A stretch of 64,000 nt of DNA from Shinella fusca (lineage in GTDB: Bacteria; Pseudomonadota; Alphaproteobacteria; Rhizobiales; Rhizobiaceae). The position numbers and the translations under genes were made by a program. Positions 8,404 to 15,913 of this stretch are shown piece after piece; positions within the stretch are counted from its first letter, which is position 1, and the number at the start of each line of letters is the position of its first letter. The stretch lies in the NCBI RefSeq assembly GCF_014203155.1, contig NZ_JACHIK010000004.1:124001-188000 (forward strand), in the 5' to 3' direction. Below the pieces are notes generated by a model. It saw only the letters and a list, made by a program, of their open reading frames with translations, was not told the origin of the DNA and ran no database searches.

Positions 8404-9279
8404 ATGTTAAAGACACTCGTTACAATGAGCCTTGCAGCCGGTCTCTTCGCCGGCACGTTCGGCACGGCATTCGCAGAAGACAAGGCGCCGGTGAAGATCG
8501 GCTGGGCTGCCTGGTCCGACGCCGAATTCGTGACCAAGCTCGCCGCGAAGCTCATCGAGGACGAGCTCGGCCGGAAGGTCGACCTGGTCCAGACCGACGT
8601 CGCGCCGCTCTACCAGGGCGTCGCCCGCGGCGACCTCGACGCCATGATGATGGCCTGGCTGCCGCAAACCCATGCCGACTACTTCGCCAAGGTGAAGGAC
8701 AAGGTGACGACGCTCGGCACCGTCTATGACGGGGCGAAGCTCGGCTGGGTCGTGCCGAAATACATTCCCGAGGATGCCATCTCCTCCATCGAGGACCTGA
8801 AGAAGGACGAGGTGAAGGAGAAGCTGAAGGGCCGCGTCGAGGGCATCGACCCGGGCGCCGGCCTCACGCGCCTTTCGGAAGAGGCCGTCAAGGACTACGG
8901 GCTCGACGGCTACAAGCTGCAGATATCCAGCGAGGCCGGCATGCTGACGACGGTCGACCGGGCGATCCGCAAGAAGGACTGGTTCGTCGCCACCTCCTGG
9001 AGCCCGCACTGGATGTTCGGCAAGTACGAGCTTCGCTACATCGACGACCCGAAGGGCGCGCTCGGCGAAGCCGAGCATGTCGACGTCCTCGCCCGCAAGG
9101 ATTTCGAGAAGGACGATCCGGAAGTCGCCGGCTTCCTGTCACGCATGAAGCTGCCGATCGGCGATCTCGAAGCGGCGATGTTCGACGCCCAGGAGACCTC
9201 TTACGAGAAGGCCGTCGACAAATACATCGCGGCCCATCCGGACGAGGTCAAGGCCTGGCTCGGCAAGGAAGACGGCTGA
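8404..9279 (+). CDS. proX: Glycine betaine-type substrate-binding protein ProX
   Basis: 291 residues with a cleavable signal peptide (about 1-24, ending TAFA). The mature protein belongs to the OpuAC/ProX family (KIGWAAWSDAEF, YQGVARGDLDAMMMAWLPQT, TSWSPHWMFGKYELRYIDDP). The tryptophans and other aromatics in these motifs are candidate cation-pi box residues for quaternary ammonium ligands. AAGGAG lies 7 nt upstream of the ATG. It is the third gene of the proVWX operon and would deliver ligand to ProW in the periplasm. Betaine is the default family assignment; choline, proline betaine or ectoine-like ligands cannot be excluded. Confidence 0.9.
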   Translation: MLKTLVTMSLAAGLFAGTFGTAFAEDKAPVKIGWAAWSDAEFVTKLAAKLIEDELGRKVDLVQTDVAPLYQGVARGDLDAMMMAWLPQTHADYFAKVKDKVTTLGTVYDGAKLGWVVPKYIPEDAISSIEDLKKDEVKEKLKGRVEGIDPGAGLTRLSEEAVKDYGLDGYKLQISSEAGMLTTVDRAIRKKDWFVATSWSPHWMFGKYELRYIDDPKGALGEAEHVDVLARKDFEKDDPEVAGFLSRMKLPIGDLEAAMFDAQETSYEKAVDKYIAAHPDEVKAWLGKEDG

Positions 9280-9301
9280 TCCCGCGCCTCGATGCAAAAA
9301 A

Positions 9302-9326
9302 CGCCCCGCGGACGATCCGCGGGGCG
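9302..9326 (-). terminator. 11-bp GC hairpin followed by T6 on the minus strand
   Basis: Perfect inverted repeat CGCCCCGCGGA / TCCGCGGGGCG with a 3-nt loop. The adjacent A-tract at 9296-9301 becomes TTTTTT on the minus strand, so the intrinsic-terminator polarity is leftward even though proX and the next gene run rightward. On the plus strand the hairpin is followed by C-rich sequence and could only attenuate or stabilise the proX mRNA end. Confidence 0.55.
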
Positions 9327-9348
9327 CCCCCAGACAAGGAGTACCGAC

Positions 9349-9624
9349 ATGCCTTATGACGCAACCCTTGCACCGCACGCTGCGGCCGACACCGCCCACG
9401 ACACGATCGGCGGCCGGATCTCGCTTGCGCGCGATGCCGTCGGCCTCACGGTCGAGCAGATTTCCGCCGTTGCCGGCGTGACCGTGGAGACATGGACCAA
9501 CTGGGAAAACGACCGGGCCGAACCGCGCGCCAACCGCCTCGACATGCTGGCGCGCATCCTGCAGGTCAGCATAAGCTGGCTTCTCGACGGCCAGGGAACG
9601 GGCCCCGCCGACACGGCGGCCTGA
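9349..9624 (+). CDS. Small XRE-family (Cro/CI-type) regulator
   Basis: 91 residues from the ATG with AAGGAG about 9 nt upstream. Residues about 22-80 form a helix-turn-helix of the XRE family (RISLARDAVGLTVEQISAVA for the first helices, then TVETWTNWENDRAEPRANRL), ending with LLDGQGTG as in many small rhizobial Cro/CI proteins. There is no ligand domain. It lies 69 nt downstream of proX and ends at a bidirectional hairpin terminator, so it may be transcribed with proVWX or from its own promoter. Its targets are unknown; autoregulation or regulation of the betaine operon is only inferred from position. Confidence 0.8.
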   Translation: MPYDATLAPHAAADTAHDTIGGRISLARDAVGLTVEQISAVAGVTVETWTNWENDRAEPRANRLDMLARILQVSISWLLDGQGTGPADTAA

Positions 9625-9632
9625 AATTTGTA

Positions 9633-9666
9633 AACGGCCCCGCATGCCTTCGCATGCGGGGTCGTT
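9633..9666. terminator. Bidirectional hairpin between convergent genes
   Basis: A 15-bp stem with one G-U pair and a 4-nt CTTC loop, flanked by AA/TT at its base. It lies between the stop of the XRE gene and the stop of the leftward ssuB-like gene, the expected place for a shared terminator. Confidence 0.7.
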
Positions 9667-9684
9667 CGCTTGCGCGTCGGCCCG

Positions 9685-10455
9685 TCAGTGCAGGCCGAAG
9701 AGGTTCAGCAGGTCCTCGCGATAGCGCACGAATTCCGGCGCGCTGCGGTCGCGCGGGCGGGGAAGATCGATCTCGATCAGCCGCGGCGCGGCATTCTTCT
9801 CCCGCGGCAGGATGAGGATGCGGTCGGCAAGGTAGACCGCCTCTTCGAGATCGTGGGTGACGAGGATGGTCGTCACGTCCTCGTCGCGCCAGATGCGGGT
9901 CAGTTCCTGCTGCATGCCGATCTTCGTCATGGCGTCGAGGGCGCCGAGCGGCTCGTCGAGCAGGAGGATTTCCGGCTGCACCGCCAGCGCCCGGGCAATG
10001 CCGACGCGCTGCGCCATGCCGCCGGAAAGCTGCCGCGGATAGGCGTTCTCGAAGGCCTGCAGGCCGACGAGCTGGACATAGCGGCGCGCCCGGCTCTTCG
10101 CCTCCGCCCGGCTGACGCCGCGCGTATCGAGGCCGAAGGCGACATTCTCGATGACCGTCAGCCAGGGCAGCAGGCGCGGCTCCTGGAAGATGACGGCGCG
10201 CTCGGCGCCGACGCCCGAAACCGCCTTGCCGTCGATCAGCACCTCGCCGCCGTCGGCATTCTCAAGCCCGGCGAGGATGCGCAGCAGCGTGGTCTTTCCC
10301 GAGCCGCTGGCACCGACGATGGCAAGGCTCTCGCCCGAGCGGATCTGCAGGTTGAGGTCGGCAAGGACGGGCAGCGGCCGTCCGTTCAGGGTGTAGTTCT
10401 TCGAGAGGTGACGGATCGTCACCTCTCCACGGATCGTCTCGGCGGAAAGGCTCAT
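9685..10455 (-). CDS. Sulfonate/taurine-type ABC importer ATPase (SsuB-like)
   Basis: 256 residues with Walker A GASGSGKTT, Q-loop FQEPRLLPWLTV, signature LSGGMAQRVGIARAL, Walker B ILLLDEPLGALD and switch VTHDLEEAVYLADRI. The Q-loop and the LLPWLTV sequence place it in the SsuB/TauB/NitT ATPase group. Last gene of a leftward operon: flavin reductase, monooxygenase, permease, binding protein, ATPase (10 nt after the binding-protein stop). The linked FMN monooxygenase suggests an organosulfur or related substrate that is oxidatively cleaved, so the gene symbol ssuB is tempting but the exact ligand is unproven. Confidence 0.85.
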   Translation of the reverse strand: MSLSAETIRGEVTIRHLSKNYTLNGRPLPVLADLNLQIRSGESLAIVGASGSGKTTLLRILAGLENADGGEVLIDGKAVSGVGAERAVIFQEPRLLPWLTVIENVAFGLDTRGVSRAEAKSRARRYVQLVGLQAFENAYPRQLSGGMAQRVGIARALAVQPEILLLDEPLGALDAMTKIGMQQELTRIWRDEDVTTILVTHDLEEAVYLADRILILPREKNAAPRLIEIDLPRPRDRSAPEFVRYREDLLNLFGLH

Positions 10456-10465
10456 GGGTCGCGCC

Positions 10466-11440
10466 TCAGTTCGTTGCCGTTTCGGGGGAATAGAGGATGT
10501 CCTTGGCGACGAGCTGGCCTTCCTTCAGCTTGCCCTCGCGCACCAGCACGTCGATCCAGAACTGCACGTCCCGCTCGACCGGCAGGCCGCCGGCGCGAAC
10601 GCCGTAGCCCTGGAAATACTGGGCGATATCCGGGTTCTCGCCGCGCGCCTCCAGGGCCTTCGCGAGGATCTTGCGGGTTTCCTCCGGGTGTTCGCGGGCG
10701 TAGTCGAGCGCGCGGGCCGACTGCTCCACGAAGACCTTGGTCGCCTCGGGATGCGCCTTCACGAAATCGCGCCGCAGGACGACGAAGCCGCCGGCGATCT
10801 CGCCGAGCACGTCCGTATCGTCGAAGACGGCGCGCAGGCCGCCGTTCTTGCGCGCCGCGCCCTCGAAGGTCGATTGCCAGTAGCCGAAGGCCGAGATGTC
10901 GACCTGGCCGGAGCGCAGGACCTGCTCGAGCTGCGGGCCGGGCACGACGACCTGGTTGGCCGCGTCGGTCGGCAGGCCGACGGAATGCAGCGCCTCGCGG
11001 ATCGTGTGGTCGAGATGCGCGCCGAGCGTATTCACGGCGATGCTCTTGCCGGCGATGTCCTTGATCTCATGGATGGGGCTGTCCTCCAGCACATAGAAGA
11101 TGGACTGCACCTCCTTGTTGATGCCGTTCGAGGGATAGGCGGCGATGAAATCGTTGCCGACGGCGATCGAATTGAGGACGGCGGCGGTCGCCGCGCTGCC
11201 GATCTCGACGTCGCCGGAGGCGAGCGCGATCAGCGAGGCCGGGCCGCCGCCGGCATAGCCGACGTTTTCCAGCGTGATGCCGGTGCCCTTGAAGTAGCCG
11301 AGCTCGTCGGCAAGCTCGTGGGCGGCAAGGCCGCCCTGGCTTGCAAGATAGCGCAGCTTCACCTCTTCCGCCGAGGCGGCGTTCGCAAGACCGAGAAGGA
11401 GCGCGGCGGAAAGAAGCAGTTTACGGGAATGGAGGGTCAT
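10466..11440 (-). CDS. Aliphatic sulfonate-type substrate-binding protein (SsuA-like)
   Basis: 324 residues with a signal peptide (about 1-24, LANAASAE cleavage region). The mature part has the NMT1/SsuA fold: an N-terminal KLRYLASQGG strand, GYFKGTGITLENVGYAGGG, a middle domain with DISAFGYWQSTFEGAARK, and the C-terminal DVQFWIDVLVREGKL seen in SsuA-type proteins. AAAGGAAACCGAC precedes the start. It would present an organosulfur or similar anion to the adjacent permease. The ligand cannot be read from the sequence. Confidence 0.85.
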   Translation of the reverse strand: MTLHSRKLLLSAALLLGLANAASAEEVKLRYLASQGGLAAHELADELGYFKGTGITLENVGYAGGGPASLIALASGDVEIGSAATAAVLNSIAVGNDFIAAYPSNGINKEVQSIFYVLEDSPIHEIKDIAGKSIAVNTLGAHLDHTIREALHSVGLPTDAANQVVVPGPQLEQVLRSGQVDISAFGYWQSTFEGAARKNGGLRAVFDDTDVLGEIAGGFVVLRRDFVKAHPEATKVFVEQSARALDYAREHPEETRKILAKALEARGENPDIAQYFQGYGVRAGGLPVERDVQFWIDVLVREGKLKEGQLVAKDILYSPETATN

Positions 11441-11476
11441 GTCGGTTTCCTTTGGGAAAATGGAGAAGGGGAAAGA

Positions 11477-12328
11477 TCAGACGGCCGGCTGCGCCCAGCG
11501 GCACAGCTTGCGCTGGAGAAGGACGAGCGCGGCATTGGCGGCAAGGCCGAGGAGCGCCAGCAGCAGGATCGCCGCGAACATCAGCGGGATCTGGAAATTG
11601 TACTGCGCGTTCATCACCTGGAAGCCGATGCCCTTGTTGGCGCCGATCATCTCGGCGGCGATGAGGAGCAGCAGCGCCGTGGTGGCCGAAAGGCGCAGGC
11701 CCACGAAGATGGCCGGAACCGAGGCCGGCAGCACGACCCGGCGGAAGATGGCAAGCCGGCCTGCCCCATAGGTCCGCGCCATTTCGATCAGCTTCGTGTC
11801 GACCTCCTTCACCCCGCCGATGGTCGACAGCAGGATCGGGAAGAGGGTCGCCCAGAAGATGACGAAGACCTTCGAGGTCTCGCCGAGCCCGAGCAGCAGG
11901 ATGAAGACCGGATAGAGCGCCAGCGCCGAGGTCTGCCGGAAGAACTGGAACAGCGGGTCGAGCGCCTGTTCGACAGCACGCGCCTGCCCCATGACGAGGC
12001 CCAGCGGAATGCCGACGGCGACGGCCGCGGCAAAGGCGATGCCGGCCCGCTGGAGGCTGATCGCGATGTCGTCGACCAGCGCCCCGCTGGAAATGCTGCC
12101 CCACAGGACCGAGACGATGACGTCGAGCGGCGGGAAGACGGCCGGGTTGACCCAGCCGCGCGTGGCGGAGATTTGCCAGAGCGCAAGGAAGCCGACCACC
12201 AGCCCGTAGCGGGCGAGGAAGGGCGAGAGGCCCGCCTTGAGCCTTGCGGCGAGCACCAGGACCGGACGCGGCCGGGCCGTCAGGCGGAAATCCGCGCCGA
12301 GGGTGGAGTTGACGTTCTCGTAGGACAT
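11477..12328 (-). CDS. Sulfonate-type ABC importer permease (SsuC-like)
   Basis: 283 residues, about six membrane helices. The coupling motif is EMARTYGAGRLAIFRRVVLP followed by ASVPAIFVGLRLSATTALL, typical of SsuC/TauC permeases. An N-terminal extension of about 35 polar residues precedes the first helix. It lies 36 nt upstream of the binding-protein gene start and 10 nt downstream of the monooxygenase stop, in one leftward transcription unit. An AAGGAG precedes the start. Confidence 0.88.
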   Translation of the reverse strand: MSYENVNSTLGADFRLTARPRPVLVLAARLKAGLSPFLARYGLVVGFLALWQISATRGWVNPAVFPPLDVIVSVLWGSISSGALVDDIAISLQRAGIAFAAAVAVGIPLGLVMGQARAVEQALDPLFQFFRQTSALALYPVFILLLGLGETSKVFVIFWATLFPILLSTIGGVKEVDTKLIEMARTYGAGRLAIFRRVVLPASVPAIFVGLRLSATTALLLLIAAEMIGANKGIGFQVMNAQYNFQIPLMFAAILLLALLGLAANAALVLLQRKLCRWAQPAV

Positions 12329-12338
12329 TGCTTTCTCC

Positions 12339-13691
12339 TTACTCGGCGGCCTGGACGGCGGCGCGCGCGCCGGCCCAGCGGTTGACGGGGAACGGCAGGC
12401 CGAGGTTTTCCCGCAGCGTCCGGCCTTCGTACTCGGTGCGGAACAGGCCGCGGCGCTGGAGCTCGGGGATCACCAGGTCGACGAAATCGTCGAGCGCGGT
12501 CGGCAGCCACGGCGGCAGGATGTTGAAGCCGTCTGCAGCTTCGTTCTCGAACCATTCCTGCAGGGTATCGGCGATCGTCTCGGCCGTGCCGACGACGGTG
12601 AAATGACCGCGGGCGGTGGCGACCCACTGGTAGAGCTGGCGGATCGAGAAATTGTTCTCGTCGGCGATCTGGCGGATGAGCGCCTGCCGGCTCTTCATGC
12701 CTTCCGTCGGCGGGGCCGGCGGCAGCGGCCCGTCGAGATCGTAGCCGCGAAGGTCGAGCGTGCCGCCGGTCAGGCCGTTGAGGAGGCCCACGCCGTCCGC
12801 CTCGAGGATATACGACGTCAGGCGGTCGTATTTCTCCTCAGCCTCGGCCTTCGTGCGGCCGACGAAGGGTGCGACGCCCGGCATGACGAGGATATGGTCG
12901 GGGTTGCGGCCGAGCCCCCGGGCGCGGGCCTTGATGTCGCGGTAGAATTCCTGCGCCGTCTCGATGTGCTGGTGCGCGGTGAAGATCACCTCGGCGGTGG
13001 CGGCGGCAAGCCCGCGCCCGTCATCCGACTGGCCGGCCTGCACGATCACCGGATGGCCCTGCGGCGAGCGGGGCACGTTGAGCGGTCCGCGCACCTGGAA
13101 ATGCTCGCCGCGATGCTCGCTCTCGTGCAGCTTTTCCGGATCGTAGAAGACGCCGCTCTCCTTGTCGCGGATGAAGGCGTCGTCCTCGAAGCTCTCCCAG
13201 AGCTTCCTGACCACCTCGACATGCTCGGCGGCGCGGCGATAGCGGGCGGCATGGGGAAGCTGGGTCTCGAGATTGAAGTTCTGCGCGGTCGGATCGCCCG
13301 TCGTCGTCACGACGTTCCAGCCGGCGCGCCCGCCGGAGATGAGGTCCAGCGAGGCGAATTTGCGCGCCGTGTTGTAGGGCTCCTCGTAGGTCGTGGAGGC
13401 CGTGGCGATGAAGCCGAGATTGGTGGTGAAGCCGGAAAGCGCGGCAAATAGCGTCACCGGCTCGAAGCCCGCCACGCGGGCGCTGCCCCCCTCCCGCGCG
13501 CCGCCGAAGCCGATGGACAGGTTGTCCGCCAGGAAATAGGCGTCGAAGAGGCCGCGTTCGGCCGTGCGGGCGAGCTGCTTGTGGAATTCCAGACTGGTGG
13601 CGCCGTCGGCCGGCTGGTCCGGATGCCGCCACGAGGCGATGTGCTGTCCGCCACCGGGAAGGAAGGCGCCAAGCCTGATCTTGCGTGTCAT
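12339..13691 (-). CDS. NtaA/SnaA/DszA-family FMN-dependent monooxygenase
   Basis: 450 residues from the ATG with AAAGGAAACGAC upstream. Bacterial-luciferase-like TIM barrel of the NtaA/SnaA/DszA group: LGAFLPGGGQHIASWRHPDQ at the N-terminus, then FDAYFLADNLSIGFGG, the conserved GRAGWNVVTTTGDPTAQNFN and PVIVQAGQSDDGRGLAA. These enzymes use FMNH2 supplied by a separate reductase to cleave C-S, C-N or sulfone bonds (nitrilotriacetate, dibenzothiophene sulfone, N-acetylcysteine-type substrates). The flavin reductase lies upstream and the importer downstream, so the operon is a self-contained uptake-and-cleavage module. The substrate is unknown; organosulfur is the most likely from the SsuABC-type partner. 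Confidence 0.88.
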   Translation of the reverse strand: MTRKIRLGAFLPGGGQHIASWRHPDQPADGATSLEFHKQLARTAERGLFDAYFLADNLSIGFGGAREGGSARVAGFEPVTLFAALSGFTTNLGFIATASTTYEEPYNTARKFASLDLISGGRAGWNVVTTTGDPTAQNFNLETQLPHAARYRRAAEHVEVVRKLWESFEDDAFIRDKESGVFYDPEKLHESEHRGEHFQVRGPLNVPRSPQGHPVIVQAGQSDDGRGLAAATAEVIFTAHQHIETAQEFYRDIKARARGLGRNPDHILVMPGVAPFVGRTKAEAEEKYDRLTSYILEADGVGLLNGLTGGTLDLRGYDLDGPLPPAPPTEGMKSRQALIRQIADENNFSIRQLYQWVATARGHFTVVGTAETIADTLQEWFENEAADGFNILPPWLPTALDDFVDLVIPELQRRGLFRTEYEGRTLRENLGLPFPVNRWAGARAAVQAAE

Positions 13692-13800
13692 GTCGTTTCC
13701 TTTCGTCTCGACAGGTCGGCCGTCGTGCGGCCGCGGGTTCTCGATCCCGCCGGCGGCGGGTGGTGCATGCGTTGAATTTCGTGCCGTGGAATGGGGCCGT

Positions 13801-14349
13801 TCAGCCGGTGCCGGCGACGGCGTGGTAGCGGCCGTCCTGGTAGAGCAGCGAGCGGCCGGCGCCGATGCGGATCGCCAGTACCTTGCCGATGACGAGGACG
13901 TGGCTGTGGCGCTCGATGGCTTCCTCGACGGTACAATCGATCGCGGCGACCGCATCGGCAAGCAGCGGCGCGCCGCTGACCGCCGTCGTCCATTCCGCAC
14001 CGTTGTAGCGGGCGGGGCCGCGCAGGCCCCCGCGCCCGGCGAACTGGTTGGCGAGCCCCTCATGCTCGGCGCCGATCACGTTGATGCCGAGATGGCCGTA
14101 GCGCTCCACGACCGGCCAGGTGGACGAGGCGCGGTTGAGGGAAACGAGCATGCGCGCCGGCTCGACGGAAAATGCCGTCGCGGACGTGACGGTGGCGCCG
14201 GTGCGGGCCTCGCCTTCGCCCGCGGTGATGATGCTGACACCGCCGCCGAGCGTGCGCAGGGCCGCCCTCAGGTGATCGGCATCGACCGGCCGCTCGGCCG
14301 CGACCGTCCGTTGTGGATTGAAATGCGTGTTCTCGATATGGGCATTCAT
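13801..14349 (-). CDS. Flavin reductase for the FMN monooxygenase
   Basis: 182 residues from the second ATG (MNAHIEN), which has GGAG about 9 nt upstream; the earlier ATG at 14382 lacks an RBS. Flavin-reductase-like split-barrel domain of the HpaC/NtaB type: LRTLGGGVSIITAGEGE, TGATVTSATAFSVEPARMLV, NRASSTWPVVERYGHLGINV and a C-terminal GRSLLYQDGRYHAV. It should reduce FMN with NAD(P)H and feed the monooxygenase encoded next. First gene of the leftward organosulfur-type operon; a 109-nt gap separates it from the monooxygenase. Confidence 0.87.
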   Translation of the reverse strand: MNAHIENTHFNPQRTVAAERPVDADHLRAALRTLGGGVSIITAGEGEARTGATVTSATAFSVEPARMLVSLNRASSTWPVVERYGHLGINVIGAEHEGLANQFAGRGGLRGPARYNGAEWTTAVSGAPLLADAVAAIDCTVEEAIERHSHVLVIGKVLAIRIGAGRSLLYQDGRYHAVAGTG

Positions 14350-14420
14350 CGTTCCCGCTCCGCTATCTCCTTGGGTCTTCATAGGGATAACAAACGAAAA
14401 CGGGCGGCAGCAGGCACGCC

Positions 14421-14460
14421 GTTCTTTATTTGACTATTTTTATAGAAAATATGCTTTTCT
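14421..14460 (-). promoter_or_regulatory. AT-rich putative promoter of the flavin reductase operon
   Basis: A 40-bp AT-rich island in otherwise GC-rich DNA, 72-111 bp upstream of the flavin reductase start. On the minus strand it reads ATATTTTC-TATAAAAATAG, containing a TATAAA box. No well-spaced -35 consensus was found, so this is a positional call only. Confidence 0.35.
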
Positions 14461-14499
14461 CAATTCCAAGGCGTGCAACGAAGGCCTCGGAAGCACGGG

Positions 14500-14529
14500 G
14501 GCCGGGCCGCACGAGGCTGCGGCCCGGCC
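14500..14529 (-). terminator. 12-bp GC hairpin after the MFS gene
   Basis: Perfect inverted repeat GGCCGGGCCGCA / TGCGGCCCGGCC with a 6-nt loop, 17 nt past the MFS stop codon. The minus-strand downstream sequence is not T-rich, so it may be a weak or Rho-assisted terminator. Confidence 0.45.
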
Positions 14530-14546
14530 GGAAGGATGCGGGCCGG

Positions 14547-15761
14547 CTAGGCCGCTTCGGGCCGCCGGTCCTCGATCCGGGGCAGGAACCAGGTGAGAAG
14601 CCCGGCAAGCGGCAGGAAAGAGCAGATCCGGTAGACGCTCTCGATGCCGATGCTGTCGGCAAGGCCGCCGAGTATGGCCGCGGCGATCCCCGCAAGGCCG
14701 AAATTGAGGCCGTAGAACAGCCCGCCGACAAGCCCGACCCGGGTCGGCGCCAGTTCCATCGCGTAGATCAGGATGGAGGCGAAGGCGCTCGCCATGATCA
14801 GATTGATCAGGACGGTCAGCACGCCGGTCCAGAAGAAATCCGCATAGGGCAGCAGGAGCGTCAGCGGCAGCGGGCCGAGCACGGATATCCAGATGATGCG
14901 GTAGCGACCGATCCTGTCGCCGATGATGCCGCCGATCAGCGCACCGGCGGCCGAGGCCAGCAGGAACACGAAGAGCATGACCTGCGAGGTCTGGATCGAG
15001 GCGCCGAAATGATCGATCAGGTAGAAGGTGTAGAACGAGCGGAAGCTCTCGCCATAGGCATTCTTGGAGAACATCAGCAGCGTCAGGACGATGAGGCCGA
15101 GCAGCACGGTCGACGGCGGATGCGGGCTGGCGGCCTTGGCCGGGTTCGAGGCCTTCGCCGCCGCCAGCCGCTTGCGGATGGTCGTGTGCTTGCCCGCGGT
15201 CCAGACCATCAGCAGCATGGCGAGCAGCGCGGCGGCCGCGAACCAGGAAAGGCTCGTCTGCCCGCGCGGAACGATGATGAAGGCGGCAAGCAGCGGCCCG
15301 AGCGCGCCGCCGGCCTGCCCGCCGATCTGGAACAGGCCCTGCGCCAGCCCCTGCCGGCCGCCGGAGGCGTTGCGGACCATGCGCGTCGCTTCGGGATGGA
15401 AGATCGACGAGCCGATGCCGATGCAGGCGGACGAAACGAGGATGAGGCCGTAGCTCGAGGCGAAGCCGAGCCCCAGCAGCCCGACGAGCGTGAAGACCAT
15501 GCCGGCGACCGTCGAATAGGGCATCGGGTGCTGGTCGGTGACGTGGCCCACGACCGGCTGCAGCAGGGACGCCGCCACCTGGAAGGTCATGGTGATCATC
15601 CCGATCTGCACGAAGTCGAGCATGTAGGCGTCCTTGATGATCGGGTAGACCGCCGGGATCAGGGACTGGATGAGATCGTTGAGCAGATGGGTCAGGCTCA
15701 GGACGAGCAGGACGGCCATGTGCGTTTGCGGGCGAGCGGCCACGGGCAGGGTCTCATTCAT
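14547..15761 (-). CDS. MFS transporter of the Fsr (fosmidomycin-resistance-like) family
   Basis: 404 residues with about 12 membrane helices in two halves joined by a Lys/Pro-rich loop near residues 195-215. THLLNDLIQSLIPAVYPIIK at the N-terminus, GHVTDQHPMPYSTVAGM and the IFHPEATRMVR motif are typical of Fsr-like major-facilitator exporters. It lies between the eut operon and the organosulfur operon on the same strand, with its own flanking hairpins on both sides (14500-14529 and 15879-15907), so it is probably monocistronic. An export role for a small organic acid, antibiotic or pathway by-product is inferred; no substrate is evident. Confidence 0.85.
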   Translation of the reverse strand: MNETLPVAARPQTHMAVLLVLSLTHLLNDLIQSLIPAVYPIIKDAYMLDFVQIGMITMTFQVAASLLQPVVGHVTDQHPMPYSTVAGMVFTLVGLLGLGFASSYGLILVSSACIGIGSSIFHPEATRMVRNASGGRQGLAQGLFQIGGQAGGALGPLLAAFIIVPRGQTSLSWFAAAALLAMLLMVWTAGKHTTIRKRLAAAKASNPAKAASPHPPSTVLLGLIVLTLLMFSKNAYGESFRSFYTFYLIDHFGASIQTSQVMLFVFLLASAAGALIGGIIGDRIGRYRIIWISVLGPLPLTLLLPYADFFWTGVLTVLINLIMASAFASILIYAMELAPTRVGLVGGLFYGLNFGLAGIAAAILGGLADSIGIESVYRICSFLPLAGLLTWFLPRIEDRRPEAA

Positions 15762-15878
15762 CGCTCACGTCTTCTCCTTCAACTGCAATCTGCCGCCCGC
15801 CCGCATCGGGCAGGCGGCGATCCAGTTGTTTGATGTTTGCGAAGTCGCGTCAAGTAATGAAATCCGGTAAGCCGGAGG

Positions 15879-15907
15879 GGACGGAGCCGGCATGTGCGGC
15901 TCCGTCC
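15879..15907 (-). terminator. Hairpin after eutE
   Basis: 11-bp perfect stem GGACGGAGCCG / CGGCTCCGTCC with a 7-nt loop, 6 nt beyond the eutE stop on the minus strand. No strong T tract follows. A likely terminator of the long ehu-eut operon. Confidence 0.5.
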
Positions 15908-15913
15908 GGAGCG

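Noticed and set aside
6221-8416. 731-codon minus-strand frame opposite proV and proW
   Set aside because: Shadow of two clearly conserved transporter genes; no RBS and no recognisable domain.
9349-9624. Prophage repressor interpretation of the small XRE protein
   Set aside because: No phage genes or attachment sites nearby; the gene sits between metabolic operons and shares their composition.
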